From the NCBI RefSeq assembly GCF_964340395.1, contig NC_135550.1, positions 30,861,176 to 30,925,175 on the forward strand: 64,000 bases of DNA, given 5' to 3'. Of this stretch, positions 48,166 through 62,078 are shown piece by piece. Position 1 is the stretch's first letter. Every line of letters begins with the position of its first letter. This stretch comes from Glandiceps talaboti. Lineage: Eukaryota; Hemichordata; Enteropneusta; Spengelidae. The notes below the pieces were generated by a model. That model was not told the DNA's origin, did no database searches, and saw only the letters and a program-made list of their open reading frames with translations. The position numbers and the translations under genes are program-made.

Positions 48166-49524
48166 TGTTTGTTTTATTATCTATACATTTACCTTTATTC
48201 TTTCTAGGCCTGTATAATTTATTTTTGCTCAGTAGGCGGCGTTGGGATTATAGCCCCTAAATATATAATTTTGCCTTATATGATATTGCAGAATACGAAT
48301 CGAATTAAATATAGTGATATAGTGGGATATTTCGCAAGTAGCATTGAAATGACGAGTATTAAGTGAAAGGTGCTACTTCACAGTCTAGTACATGTATGTA
48401 CGTGAATTACTACGAAAGTGGCCTTCTACTAGTATGTCAGAGTACATGTAAACATGGTAAACATTCTGTTACGTCCTTTGGCCTCGTTTTCACCGAGGGA
48501 TATCCTGTTAGGGTGAGGTTTTTTTTTTTTTTGTTTCTCATCTCCAATGGAAAAGACAGATGGGGCGGGCGGGCGAAATAAAAAAAAAGGGGGGCAAGAA
48601 AAAAAATCTGTATTTTTTCAGTTCTATTCTCTCTCCTTTCTGTCCTGGCAGTCTCTATACAACTTCTTTTCTCTTCTCTTTATTGAATTCCTTGTTACAA
48701 GTCTCTTTCCTCCATTTTAGCAAGGTTGACAAGTCCGTAGAACAATTTTGTAAGAAGATGATTGAATACTTAACATCCTGATGGGTGTATATCTGTAGCC
48801 ATGAACTATTGTATGATTTTATCAGGAGTACTAATGCATTCGTCCTATTAATCAAAGTGGCATTGACATCGCTAACAATTTTTTCAAGTTATCCAATTTG
48901 AACTTCAGTGTGTAACTTTTTGAAACACTTACGTGATTGTCATCAGTGTGCGAGATGAATTTTCACTTATATAAATCATTACTTCTATGAAACATTTTTC
49001 TTCAGTGTGAACTTGTCAAAATAATCCACCAGATAACATGTAAACATTTCTAGAACTCAGAACTCCTTTGGGATTTACTGTTTAAAAGTAATTAAAAGTA
49101 ATAATGTAAACCTCGGAATTATGCATGTCATGGGTCATGAAACGCTATGGAGTCGATCATTTCCCCGATGATACACAACTGATTTAAAGCTTAAAACTGG
49201 TCAAGAAATTAGGAATGCAGTATGACTTTTACCAATTTTAAGCATAATTTTGAAAATGATGGAAATATTCTGAGCTATTATTACATTGCAGCTAAATGTA
49301 CTGTGCGACAGTATTAATTTCGAGCCCTGTCCCTCATCAAACCTCAACGGCCTTAGACACATGCTGCTCTGATGTAACAAAGGGGGTGGGGGTGGGGGGT
49401 AGACGGCAGTGTTCTGCCAAGGTTTCCAACAAGTGGGGACAAAGGCCCCTTGGTTGCAAAAAGTGGTGCCATTTGACAGGGAGTGGGGTCAATTATTATT
49501 GTCTATGAAATATTCGTATAAATT

Positions 49525-49560
49525 ATCTCAGACCACTATAGAGATACTGTGGTCTGAGAT
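49525..49560. repeat. Short hairpin with ATCTCAGACCAC arms
   Basis: Perfect 12-bp arms around a 12-bp loop. The same arm sequence occurs in another hairpin at about 62564-62586, suggesting ends of one MITE family with most of the interior missing. Confidence 0.5.
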
Positions 49561-50816
49561 ATTCCATTACGTATAGACCATTACCTAACTACATAAAAAA
49601 ATTCCATTCATAATAACAGTTCCCAGTAAGCTATTTTTGAAAATTGTGTACTACACATTACACCTTATAAAAAGAAGGCAATTAAGATTATGTAATTTTA
49701 AGTCATTTCTACAGAGTATATTATATATTATTTAGAAAGATTGGACAGCCAGGTAGTCACAATTTTTAATCTGGATATCAATGAATAGCAGCGCTCAAAT
49801 TTATAATTCCCTTTTTTCAGACAAGGACAAAGAACAACTTCAAAATAAGTCACAGTGAACATATGATTGAATAAAAACTTTGAGAAATCCTAAACTTGTA
49901 ACCACTTGTTTCATTTTTAAAATTGTTAGTACACTGCTGTATTTATCATTCCCTTTTCAAATTCATGACATTTTGAAGAAAAGAAAACTTTAAGAAGTAC
50001 CAAATGCGAACGAAGAACTTACAAATAATAGTCAAACAAACTTTAAAATAATTTATTTTTTATTAATTAACCGTTACTGGCTGTGTATCATGATTTGGTC
50101 CTGCTATATCAAATGACAGCATAGTTACATACCGTAAACTTGCAATGATACGGAAAGCTGACATTAGGTGTCCTTGAAACTCAGAACATGAATCTTTAAC
50201 TAAAATTATCAACAACGTCAAAGTTGGGATGCTTTGTAAATACCACTGTAATTATTTTCTGATTTGCACAACAAGTTCGTTCTTCATGTCTGACCGGGCG
50301 CACATGCATCGGCCGTCTATAGTGGCCATGTCAGTGATTACGCATTGATTCAGTGCCCAGCATTCACATGTGTCACTGTCAACATCATGCAACAAGATCC
50401 CCTAACACAGCTTTTTCGGAATCAAAATACACATGTACTCATTTAATTTAACCCATCAACAAATGGAAATCACAACCTGTCCCATAAATTTGGTTTACTA
50501 AGGCTTCTGAGCTGTGGCAGATAGATGTTCCGGTAGCAAGTTCAGTGTTTCGCACGTCAGTGAGTAGGTCAGAGGTCACGACAGTGACGGTAGACAAAAC
50601 ATGTGACGAGAGACGTCCATTTCGACGTCTCGTCTACTCCCTCTAATGTTTCAATTTGTTGATAAAGTTTATCAAAGTTGATCTTTTTGTGGCATTTTTA
50701 TGTTAACAATAGAACTGCGCGTTGTCACTGTATCTTATATGATGTCAACAAAACTTTCCCTTACGCAGTCAGTATACTTCTTGTGGGATTGACGTTGAGT
50801 CAGAGCCTGGCCTGGT

Positions 50817-51008
50817 CTAGCTGCAATAATTGTAGCGTCTTGTTGCGGTTTTGTGGGTTTTTTCGTCTGTTTTGGTGACTTTTTAAGTTTTTGTGTTTAA
50901 CCCGCACCTAACGTTAGGTGCGGGTTAAACACAAAAACTTAAAAAGTCACCAAAACAGACGAAAAAAACCACAAAACCGCAACAAGACGCTACAATTATT
51001 GCAGCTAG
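50817..51008. mobile_element. Near-perfect 192-bp palindrome, foldback MITE with 8-bp target duplication
   Basis: The two 96-bp arms differ at one position around the centre CCTAACGTTAGG. The outer ends are CTAGCTGCAATAATTG and its complement. GGCCTGGT stands on both sides (50809-50816 and 51008-51015, sharing one base with the arm), an 8-bp duplication as made by hAT-type transposases. No coding capacity. The single arm difference suggests a recent insertion or ongoing arm homogenisation. Confidence 0.78.
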
Positions 51009-53697
51009 GCCTGGTCCGGCCGTGGACTTAGATAATTTTGATGTCTGCCGTAAAATGAATGCGCCAAAGCGACGCAAGGTGGGACAATTATTGCGTCATT
51101 TGTAATTTATGGGGGCCAATGTCGCAAGGTCGTGGCCTCGGCAGAACTGGTCTAGGACGCCATGAGGAACCTTACAATTTTGCTGTGCTATGGGGTCGGT
51201 CGGAAATAAAAAAACTTTTTTTTTTCTGATGTCGGAGCTGCAAATCAGGGTCGGTCGGGAGATGAGAAACAGAAAAATAAAAAGGGCCGCCCTTACTTGC
51301 TTGAATGACGTAGATAGCCATATTTCCAGGGACTAGTGAAACATTATTTTTATATTGTTCACCCATACTTTATTTAGAGTCAATTCTTCGGTATTTCCAG
51401 AAGGTCAAGTTTGTTTAACGTAGCTTGTGTTAAATCTCTATTTTTGGTAGTGTGTTTGTGGAAGGTCAAAGTCATGCAGTGGGGCATGTGTGATATTGTG
51501 TGAGCACTGAGATATAGGATAGAGCCATAGATCATAGTACTTGAAGGGGCTGGAGTACGAGTACAGAAAACTAAGCCCTGGGAGCTTGGCTTCAATAAAG
51601 TGTACCAACGTGTAGTTTTATCTCAAAACTGCTAAATTGAGTTTATTCTGCAAATTGTAGCTCACATCACTCAAATATGCGGCCCCTTAATTTTAACCTC
51701 CAGCAAAATCGAAGTGTTGTTCAGCTAGTTAGCCTCGACGACAAACAGACATGTGATACCCCACCCCCACACACAAACTTCCTCATCTGTTTTAAATGAC
51801 TGGAGCTTATTATGACAAAAAGTGTACAATTTCTTCTAATATATTCAATACATGTAATAATAACGTGTTGGTAGTCCGACAGTAGGCCATCACCACTGAC
51901 TTTGTTATAGTAGGTCAGGGCCAGTTTCACCCAATTTCCCAGTTAGGCCTACATTATATTTTCCGTTTCAAATGTGCAATTTTCTATAACCATTCCAGAC
52001 GTAAGTATCCAGTAGGATTTATTGCTTAGAACGTTACCTTGTGGATATTCCAGAATATCTCATTGCACCCCCCGGGGCGGGGGCGGGGGGCAGAAACCGT
52101 TGATGGAAGTAGACTCTAACCTGAAAAGACTTAATTTTGGGACCTGTTGTTATCCGAATGAACTCTTACTATATGTGTTAATTGTGAAAAAATAAAGTTT
52201 ATAATTCAAAACAAATGCTTGTGTAATTTAAGTCAATATGCCAATTTCATGAATGTGCCGCGGAAACCACACTTGAAGTCCCACGTATCAATAGTACTCA
52301 ATGTACAACATCAAGTAGGAGTATTGCTCGCTCAGACATTTACCTTACTTTAACGATCACTTTCTATTAAATTCGATTTCCTCGCGGTTTTGTTGTGGGC
52401 GGAATCATGATGCCCTGTCATGGGAAACATCCTTACACTTGCGACATTATATTTTGCTCACTTATGCTTCCTTACTGAGCAGTGATCACCATTATTAACA
52501 TGTACCTGTGCATCATTCAACACTTTATGTGGGCCTATATTTAACGACTGAAGACAAAGGGTGTTTTTGACATCAACGAAAGCTTCGAGTTGCTTCGAAG
52601 CTGTTCCTGTTGTCACCATGACGATGACAGAGTAGACCATAATTCATCCCAGATAATTAAACAAATGTTTCAATTTTTGTATAGTTTTTTTCTTTAATCA
52701 CAACAAACTCGTAAAATAGGACAGAGTGGTTGATTCTAGTTCTGTATAATACTATAATAAGACGCCTTTCGAGACAGGGGAGAAAAATCCGCAACTGAAA
52801 TTTGATTACCGAGTCTGGCATGTATGTAAAAAAAATGAGATTGTCTACCGTGACCTTTCCAAAACGATATTGGAATATCATAGAAATTATAATTGGGCAA
52901 GTAAAATGTTAGCTTAAAATCTGTATTTTACTATGCCATCTAGTGATCCTTCCTTCACAGCATGATCGTTTCAGTTTTGGAACGGATATTATATTAGCCT
53001 GTAGCGGACTGCTGTACATGTGTGTTACGGAGTAATTTATACCGTACACAATTTAATATCAGCGCCATGAAACTGACATGCATATGTCCACGCTACTCAG
53101 TATATGTTCGTGCCCTTTCTCGTAATATGGCTCCACAAATTCACTAATCTATGCTAACAATGGATAACACAGCTTTGACTCGAGTAAACTACGGTAAACT
53201 GCTTTATTGCGACTACATTAACGTATTCCCATGGGTTACATGTGTCTAGATGTATGGAGATGTGTAAGCATGCGGAGGCAGTCAATGGATGGTTATCGTA
53301 CGTGGGAGGCCTTGAACGAATGGCCTTCACTCCTTTATACGTTCAATACAGCATGTAAAATACAATGTGAAATGAAACATGAGATAATGGCTATGTTCAC
53401 GATAGATGTTCTAGTTTTCCAACGCAATTTAGTTCCTCCTGTGCTTTATGAATTGTTTGTTTCAAATCATTATAGTAAATAGCTTTAAGATATAGTACAT
53501 TAATTAAAGTGTAATCAGTTTCATCTAGGTAAATTTATATTCAAATTTTCATGATTAGGTTACCCTTTAACCCATCGCCTTTTATAGTGAAATTTAAGCT
53601 TTTATTGTGACGCCACTTCCGAACTGTCTGTTTCGAACTGTGAGGAAATGGCATTGAACAACTGTATCTGATTGTATCTAACAGTGTGTACACATGT

Positions 53698-53863
53698 AAG
53701 CGTATGTATGTGTATGTATGTATGTAAGCGTATGTATGTATGTATGTATGTATGTATGTATGTATGTATGTATGTATGTATGTATGTATGTATGAATGTA
53801 TGTATGTCAGTGTATGTATGTATGTATGTATGTATGTATGTATGTATGTATGTATGTATGTTT
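53698..53863. repeat. (TATG)n microsatellite
   Basis: Tetranucleotide array with a few GTAAGCG and GTCAGTG breaks. Coding frames across it are artefacts. Confidence 0.96.
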
Positions 53864-54439
53864 GTAGGTATTATATCGAGTATTTTTAATTCAGATAAGC
53901 TTAGACTCCTCCACTTGAAACAGTCGTTAAACAATTTTATTTGCATCTACCAACATTTATTACCTTCTTCATCAAGCATTCTCACAAAACTATATCTAAA
54001 ATTAATAGTGTGAGTAAAATCTAGCGTCCTAATATTAGTACAGTCAATTATATGTATATGATAATCCGAAGCTTCATCAAGGTATCAGTTTTCAGCGACG
54101 CTTGAATGTTGGACGATAATTTTCAACCCAAGGTCAATTTAAGCACATGATATCACTTCAAATAATACCGACGTACAGCAATGGTATTTTCGACTTCATT
54201 CTCTGACCGTCGACCCAAGGTCACCAAACCGGGGACATCAGAGGGCTGGCGAAGTACATTTTGTACTTCAGTTTTAGCCAAGTCTCTTTTCTTCCAAGCG
54301 ACTCGAGTTTGACTGGGAGACTAAAAAAAGTCCTTTTCGCGGAGTTCCAAAAGAAACAGTAACAGCACAATGACGAGTAACCTCGGGTTATTTTCAGTGT
54401 TGCCTAAGGTTGAACATTTTCAGACTCTGGACTGTTCGG

Positions 54440-54961
54440 CAAACTTATAATAAGTAAATAATATTATATAATAATTACTTTATTCGTCATGAAAAACATG
54501 AGATTTCCTTTGCATTGACAGGAACTACACAGCTACATAGATTACATTTACTCAAATAATAATCCATGAAAAGTAAAGATTACAATAAATACAAATAAAT
54601 ATTAAATACATTTAGTAGTGATTACATGTTATCAATGATATTGCACGAAACTAAACTTAAACCTGTTTGTACGTGCATGTGGTACTATGAGGCGACGGCC
54701 CCTTGGGAGATATTCATATTCTGTATGTAGTAGATGTGTTGAATCTTTGATAATTTTTGTAGCAGTCCTAACCACTTTGTCTTTATACAATATGGAGTTT
54801 CAGATAGTTGGTAGATTCCATTATCAACTGATTTTCTGCAAATATTTCTGGGACTGTTTAGATCGTGTTTAAGATAGTTAGGCAGCATATCATAGAAGGC
54901 AGTGTTACTTAGCATAGCTGAGAACTGTATAGATGGTTGAATTGTAGAACATAGCAATGAT
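54440..54961 (-). mobile_element. 5'-truncated LINE fragment, reverse-transcriptase C-terminus and 3' end
   Basis: On the minus strand one frame reads KVVRTATKIIKDSTHLLHTE, then YLPRGRRLIVPHARTNRFKF, the typical end of LINE reverse-transcriptase ORFs (LP-x-GRR-x-VP-x-x-RTNR). A neighbouring segment in another frame (SAMLSNTAFYDMLPNYL) indicates a frameshift. The 3' end reads CATGACGAATAAAG followed by AT-rich sequence. A CR1/L2-like clade is likely but not proven. Confidence 0.6.
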
Positions 54962-55770
54962 ATTGAATTGAATTGAATTGAAATTTATTCCCCACAAGAA
55001 ATAAACATACAGAAAAGAAATAAATGATAACATCCTAAAGGAAAATGATTTTAAGTTGTGGGTGAGAGACTAGAAAATAGTTTTCGGAAAACTAATCGAG
55101 TCTAGCCACTCAATTTCCAAAGCATAGAATTGCATATCATAAAAAATGTTGTGACTGTAGTTGCTCAAATTAACACTGATTGCATAGTCAGAAAACAACT
55201 AACAACAATTGTTTGCATTAATAAGAAAACAGAAAAACGAAATGTACATGTAAATTGGAGCATAATGAAAACACAAATAAATAATAACCTTAATATGTAC
55301 TTAGAATCCAGTGCTTATATTTTGATTTAAACCTAGCCCTGTTGGGGATATTTCTGATATCATTGGGTATTTTGTTCCATAGCATGGGACCGACAAATTG
55401 AATTGAAGACTGGCCAAGTCGGCTAGTATATTTTGGAACATGAAGATCTCCTTTTAATTTACAGCGAGTATTACGATCATGTGAAATAAAAGAAAAGTAG
55501 TTATGGAAGATAGGTGGAAGATTATTGTTTAGTGCATCATGCACAAAAATACCTACTTGAAACTCATATTGTTTATATATGTCAAGAATATCAAATATTG
55601 GAACGATCATTTTATATTTCTCATGGCCCTTACATAATCAACCTTTTATTTGCCCTTTTCAGCTGATTTTACACGTGTTGAGCAAAGAACAATTTATCAT
55701 CGACCATACAACTAAGATATTTATACACTGATGTTTTTTCGACTTACATATCATATTGTTAATTTGAACA
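54962..55770 (-). mobile_element. Second LINE fragment, reverse-transcriptase C-terminal part
   Basis: An open frame at 55290-55610 includes LNNNLPPIFHNYFSF, HVPKYTSRLGQSSI and VGPMLWNKIPNDIRN, which match the thumb and C-terminal region of LINE reverse transcriptases. Just upstream, in another frame, KYLSCMVDDKLFF resembles the KYLG-x-x-ID-x-KL motif. The 3' end reads AATAAATTTCAATTCAATTC, a short tandem repeat as in CR1/L2-type elements. It has at least one frameshift or stop and lacks the 5' part. Confidence 0.72.
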
Positions 55771-56756
55771 CGTTGTTTTTGTTGTTTTATGATAGCATGC
55801 ATACATAAGACTTCGGAGTAAACATAGCCCAGAGACTCGATAGGTTAGAAAGTACTATTTAGCACAAGTCCCTGGGCCGCGAGTTATCAGGTAAGTATAA
55901 AGTATATGTCAGAAGACAAAATCGTAATCTAAGATACGTTCAATTATTTACTTTGACAACTCCGCCATGATGTAAGTGGTTGCCCCATGGGGTCATTGGC
56001 CCCCTGTTACCTATCTCACAAGAATATGAGTCTGGCGTGTTTTACATGTAAGTTCCATGTCAACGTACACCTAATTTCAAGGTGTCAGTATTTCCTAAAC
56101 TACAATATAATGTTTACGATGCTACACAGTGGCAAACATCCTGTACACAGATAGTAGGTTTTCGTAAACAAATTCCTCCGGTATTACACACTACGTATAT
56201 ATGATAATGAACGATGTCACCACTCCGTTTCGGGTCGCAATAGGGAGGGGGAGAGGGGTAATGGTCGCAAAATCCTTGTGACTATGACTTGGTGATCACG
56301 AAGTGGTCCTCTTACAACATTTTGTAGAAAGGGTAACTGACGCACCCGTCCTCGTTTACAAAGTAATTCCATAGTAACAGCGTCAGTGTTTATTTTAGGG
56401 TCTATACGGGGCACTTCATCCAAACGTAAATCATAGGTATATGCAGGTACATACGTTGAACGCGTGAGGTCTGACGTCAAACGTTGCTAAGTAAACAGTG
56501 TAGCAGCCCGATATGACGTCGATTACTACAAAAATATCACACGGGTGTATGTGTGCATGTGGTGTAACATATTGTCGTAATCAACCTCACGCCACCTGTA
56601 CCATAAATCTCATTGTGCAATAGTCCATATTTCGCTTTACATCTGGTTCACCATCACTGTGACAGTAGAGTGAATTTAAAATATGTTTTCCCTGCAACTC
56701 TTGGGTTTCAAAGTCGAACCCGCCGTGTAAAGCATGTTGTCGAAGTAATCGTTTTT

Positions 56757-56889
<133 letters not shown>

Positions 56890-57214
56890 ATATTTTTGCA
56901 ATGTATGACGAGGACAGGTAAATGCGGCAAACGGAACTTCGTGTTGCTTTGCACATGCTGTGACTTGGTCCATTTTCTTTGCTTCCAGCTGTGATGTTTA
57001 ACCACAGACAAGGAAAGGACCTTTTCTGTGATGTACTCGAACAGATTATTTGGTGGAGGGTCTATGAGCAGATAGCACCGAAAAGGAATATAATGTTTCT
57101 TTCTGTTGTTACAGGGTTTCCTGGCCAGGTACCCTGATGACTAAACGCGGGTCAGGAAGTAGTTATACAGGATGGTATACTCGTATTTAGCTTTGTGTGT
57201 GCTACAGTAACTGT

Positions 57215-57262
57215 ACATGTTATGTTATGTTATGTTATGTTATGTTATGTTATGTTATGTTG
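57215..57262. repeat. (TTATG)n microsatellite
   Basis: Pentanucleotide array of about nine units. Confidence 0.93.
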
Positions 57263-58762
57263 TGTGCAGGTGTAGTTCCGTTCAATATTGTAAAATATAC
57301 CTGGATAAACAAAATATGAACTGTGTTGTTACACGAATTACAACAAAATTGTTGTTACACCGAGTATAACTGGATTGCGCTCGGCAACTTTCTTTCAAAC
57401 CTAATTCGTAACCTTTTGGACTGGCTTGAGTGATTGGCTATGTCGGTTTTGATTATAGATTCATCTCATGTGACGATAACTCGTTCGACGGTTCGAGAAC
57501 AATGATTTTTTGTTTTCCGTACCAGGGAATACAAGCTATTTTGTCGTCGGTACATTATATTATTGACAAACATTCCCAGTAAATGAAATATCTTCTATTA
57601 AAACACGCGGCTTCGTGTACAATGCAATTCTAGGCAATGCAACAGGTCGTGCGTTGTACAGTCAGTGAAGTGAAGAGTAGACTTGTTGACGTGACCGGAT
57701 TGCTGGGAATGGACCACATATTCTAACAATGAACACTATAAAATGTGCCTGTCTCTAGTTTGAGGAAACGGATCCCGGACTACCCTGTACAATTGTTGCC
57801 AATGTAATCAAATACAGGAGCAACTCAAAGTATTCGTTTATGACAGTGCATTAAGGGAGCCTTCGGTAATTACAAGGAGGAGAACTGGGGGGGGGGGGGC
57901 ATGGCCCGGGCTGTTGCATACAAGATGACCCCCCCCCCCCGACTCCGTTGTGCTAAAAAGTGACCCTCCCACAACTTCCTGTAAAAAATGAACCCTGGAG
58001 CTTTAAGTAAATGAATAATATTTTAGATAAAAACAAAATCATCTATGGCGATTTCAATGCCGGGTTTTCGTAAAAGACTGTGCAATACAGGTTTAGGGGA
58101 ACATTTCGAATCGAAGCTGTTGGTAGATATGGGGGGGGGGGGGCAATAATACAGTTCATATTACGTGCATTTTATTCCAAAAAAGATCATTTGCTAAATA
58201 CCCCAATTTACTTGTATCGATGGGACCCAGATTGACTTTTGAAAACCAAATTTTCGATAGCATACTTGTAATTTTCGATAAAAGATCACAGAAAATGCTG
58301 ATGTCACAGTTTTCCACAAGTTGCTTAGTATTACATTTAAATTAATGTCACGTTTAGAAAGCGAGGAAGAACACATCAAAATTCTCTCCGTGATGATTCG
58401 ACTAGATGATTACATTTTGTGACTGTTTTACATGATTCATGCAGCTCTCGTTGGGTGTTAGTCAACACAAGCCGAGCAAGGCAGCATTTAGAAGGTGACC
58501 TACATAGCCACTATCGAACCACAAACGGGTCGTGTAGTATGTGAGTGAACCATGCAGTATATAAAGGTCGACGAGTGTGGACCTATTTGCACACGCAATG
58601 GTACTGCGGCCTTGAAATCGTACCAGCAGAACTAGGGGTCTGCTATTAACAGTATTAACTGTAGCCTGGGAGTATGTTGGGCCTATTACCATGGTTACCT
58701 TGGGCGCAATATTGCTAGACGATGAACAGAAACTTACATTTTCGGTGACTGTCCGTCGGTGA

Positions 58763-58763
<1 letters not shown>

Positions 58764-58807
<44 letters not shown>

Positions 58808-58927
58808 ATGTGTCTATCTGTACGTACGTACGTACGTACGTACGTATGTATGTGTGTCTGTCTGACATGTCTGTCTGTCTGTCTGTCTGTCTGTCTGCAT
58901 CCACTCTGTCTGTCTGTCTGTCTGTCT

Positions 58928-58990
<63 letters not shown>
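58764..58990. repeat. Compound (TG)n-(ACGT)n-(CTGT)n-(TG)n microsatellite
   Basis: Four simple-repeat blocks in succession, with short unique spacers. Confidence 0.96.
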
Positions 58991-58993
<3 letters not shown>

Positions 58994-61962
58994 TTCTTTT
59001 ACATAAAGCTTTCATTTGCTCAACTGACATTATAAACCCGCCTGAGGCCAGCTGAGGCTAGGTTGGTATCTACACATACAGTCGCCATTTCACTTGATAA
59101 CTAGATAAATAAATAAATCATCTTGCCTGGAAACAACACTAGGAAACGACACCCGACATGTTAGTTCAAGGGACCTGCAATCGATGACATACTCGACAGC
59201 GACATATCTACTGGTACGCACAAATATAACACAACTTTATTTTGTCTTCAATTATTTGATTACCACAGCAAGGTTAAGTCTGATTTGAATGATTATTCTA
59301 TAAATATAAATCCATATCAATTGCTCATTAATACTTGAAAGACAACAAAAATAGACATATGGGTAAAGTCTGTTGTCTGGACAGACAGTGCAAGGACTTG
59401 CTAATGAGACGATTGTAGTAGCTTATCTACCAGCCTGAGAAACTTTATAATGCAATTCACCAATGTTCTGTTGTTTCAGTCAAATTTCACCATGACCATT
59501 GATAAAAGGGAAGATAATATACATGATATCAAATATTTTTTACTATCAGGTGGAATACAACTAAAGTAGGCCTCCGGCTAGGCCACTCTGTAGTCCTGCT
59601 TGCAGTCGGTGCACGGGTCTAGATTACTGACAAGACCCTCAGAGAAGGAAGGGACGACGTACATACTCCGTATACAAGCAGGACTAGGCCACTCTGTAGA
59701 TGGCCGCTCTGTAGAGCCACTGATAGATGCTACAGTACCATGCATTATTCCAAAACTGTATATATTCACTATTGACAAAGTTTTATGAGTTTCATCAGCT
59801 GATTTGCACCCAAGCTCTAACAAGATGGTGCATTTGAAAAAACTGGGCTAAAAATATCTACAGACGTAATACATAATAAATAACTTGTCCTGATTAATAA
59901 ACGTGTGGCACGCGTGCCAGGTATGACCGTTGTGTGACCGATTGCATGTCTCGTCTCATCTAGAATTTACCTGTACCACTTGGTCTAAAGTCCTCGTGTC
60001 TCGTGATTATGACGTCAATATGACTATTTTTAGCTTGACTTGACAAAGGCCTGCCCTGGGATGCTATACTCCATTTGGCACACATTGTTCCTCCTTGGAT
60101 AAGCACACACAATAGAAGTTATTTGTTTAGCACCTCCTGACGTCTGCAGAGTCGTTACACCAAGCTTTGACGCACATACAGTATTATTCAACCTCTATTT
60201 TTGGCACCAAACAAACCCAAATTTTGAATACCTATTATGTATATTTTTTGCATTCAGGGAGTATCTTTGTTCTTTCTAAATATAGACGCGAAATTTTCGC
60301 CCCATATTTGGAAAAAACTTTCGCACAGGTGACGTTAACTTTCCAATTTATACTTTAGTTTTAATGTGACCCTTGCCACGTCATAGCTCCCTTTGAAAAT
60401 TCCTTCCAAATTTTGCTGAGCCAGCTTGTACCCGATGAAAAGAGTTAGGAACGCGTGAACGGTTGAATTTGTTATTCAGTTACACCTCTTACATCATATT
60501 AACTAAAACTGTGTGTATACATGGTATATCGGTGTTCATATATAAGAGCCACAGAAACATTACACGTATTCACGTAGTATTGGTAACATGGTATGTTTTG
60601 ATACACGTACCATGTGTTTCGACAACATTGCTGACACATTGACAATGTCTATGCTGCTCCGATCCATAATTTGACGCCGAGTCTGAAATTTTAATCAAAT
60701 TGAGGAGAAGTACAAGTTGTCCACAACCATAATTAGTTCAGCCCACCAATAAATCGTATTCTGACGCGCTACACTGGCCTATCCAATTTTCCAATCTGCT
60801 GTACATTGTAACGATAAAAACAGACCAACAGCCATATCGAGTTTCGATCTTAGGTGACCGGGGCACATGTTTTCAACATCTAGGGTTCGAAATACGACGC
60901 ATTTACCATTTGGTGCCATCACTCAGCCCTACGTCATGTGGGGTTCCCGCCTGTCCGGGTCTGTTCTAGGATCGGAACCGTGAGATGACAACGAAGGACA
61001 AAGTAGGAAGTGTGTAAACATCAGTTTTGAACTACTATTAAGGTTCAGTCTTGACTGGTGCTGGTGCTGGCTTGCAGTGGGTCGGGTCGGGTCGGGTCAG
61101 AACCAAACGTTAATAGTTTTGAGAAACTATCGACACATAGCCCTGTGAGAGAGAAAATGAAACATTACACGATAAGTGCTGGTCAGAGATATTAAGTATC
61201 CAGTTTTCGTTGGCTTTGACAAATGAGCAGTTTTGACTCGTTTCCGTGTCTTCTGTTCAGCGAGAGAACAAAAACGTTTAAATTCGCACGGTGCCATAAA
61301 AACATTTGTTTTACCATGGTATATCATGTGATAATTTGTAATCCAATACTAGTACCGTGATTTACAGTAACATGTCTATATTCTTTTGACATACTTAGCA
61401 AACCTGATGTATTGACCATAACTTATATCATAGCAGTGCAAACGTGCCTATGTTGTGATAATTAAGTCTTGGCAAGTCTTTCTCTCTAACAGTAATGCCG
61501 AATATGAAACCGACCCGTACCCAATTTGCAGTCTCTGGTAACGTTTTATTGTTCATCTCTCCGTAGACTCTGGAGTTCCGAGATCTATGATCTATCCCAG
61601 GCATGGGACATATCACAAACGAACTAAGAAGGATAAACGTATGATAGACATAGATATCATATAGCTCGCAAAAACACATGGGAATAAATACAGTGTCAAG
61701 ACGACTCCACCTCTACCGGCCTTGATATGAATTTAGCCAAGCAAGGGGCCATTTCATGTTCACAAGAAAGACTCGAAAACGCAGGTCATTTTACAATATG
61801 ACAATATAAGCATTACACGTATAAATACCAGGATGTTCTACATATGATGTTCCTTAATAATACGTATATACATGTATATTATTGTATTACAACGTGAGTG
61901 GACTCAGTGGAGGTGTAAATGGTAACGATGCTGTATAGGAACTAGACTATATACATGTGCGC

Positions 61963-62078
<116 letters not shown>

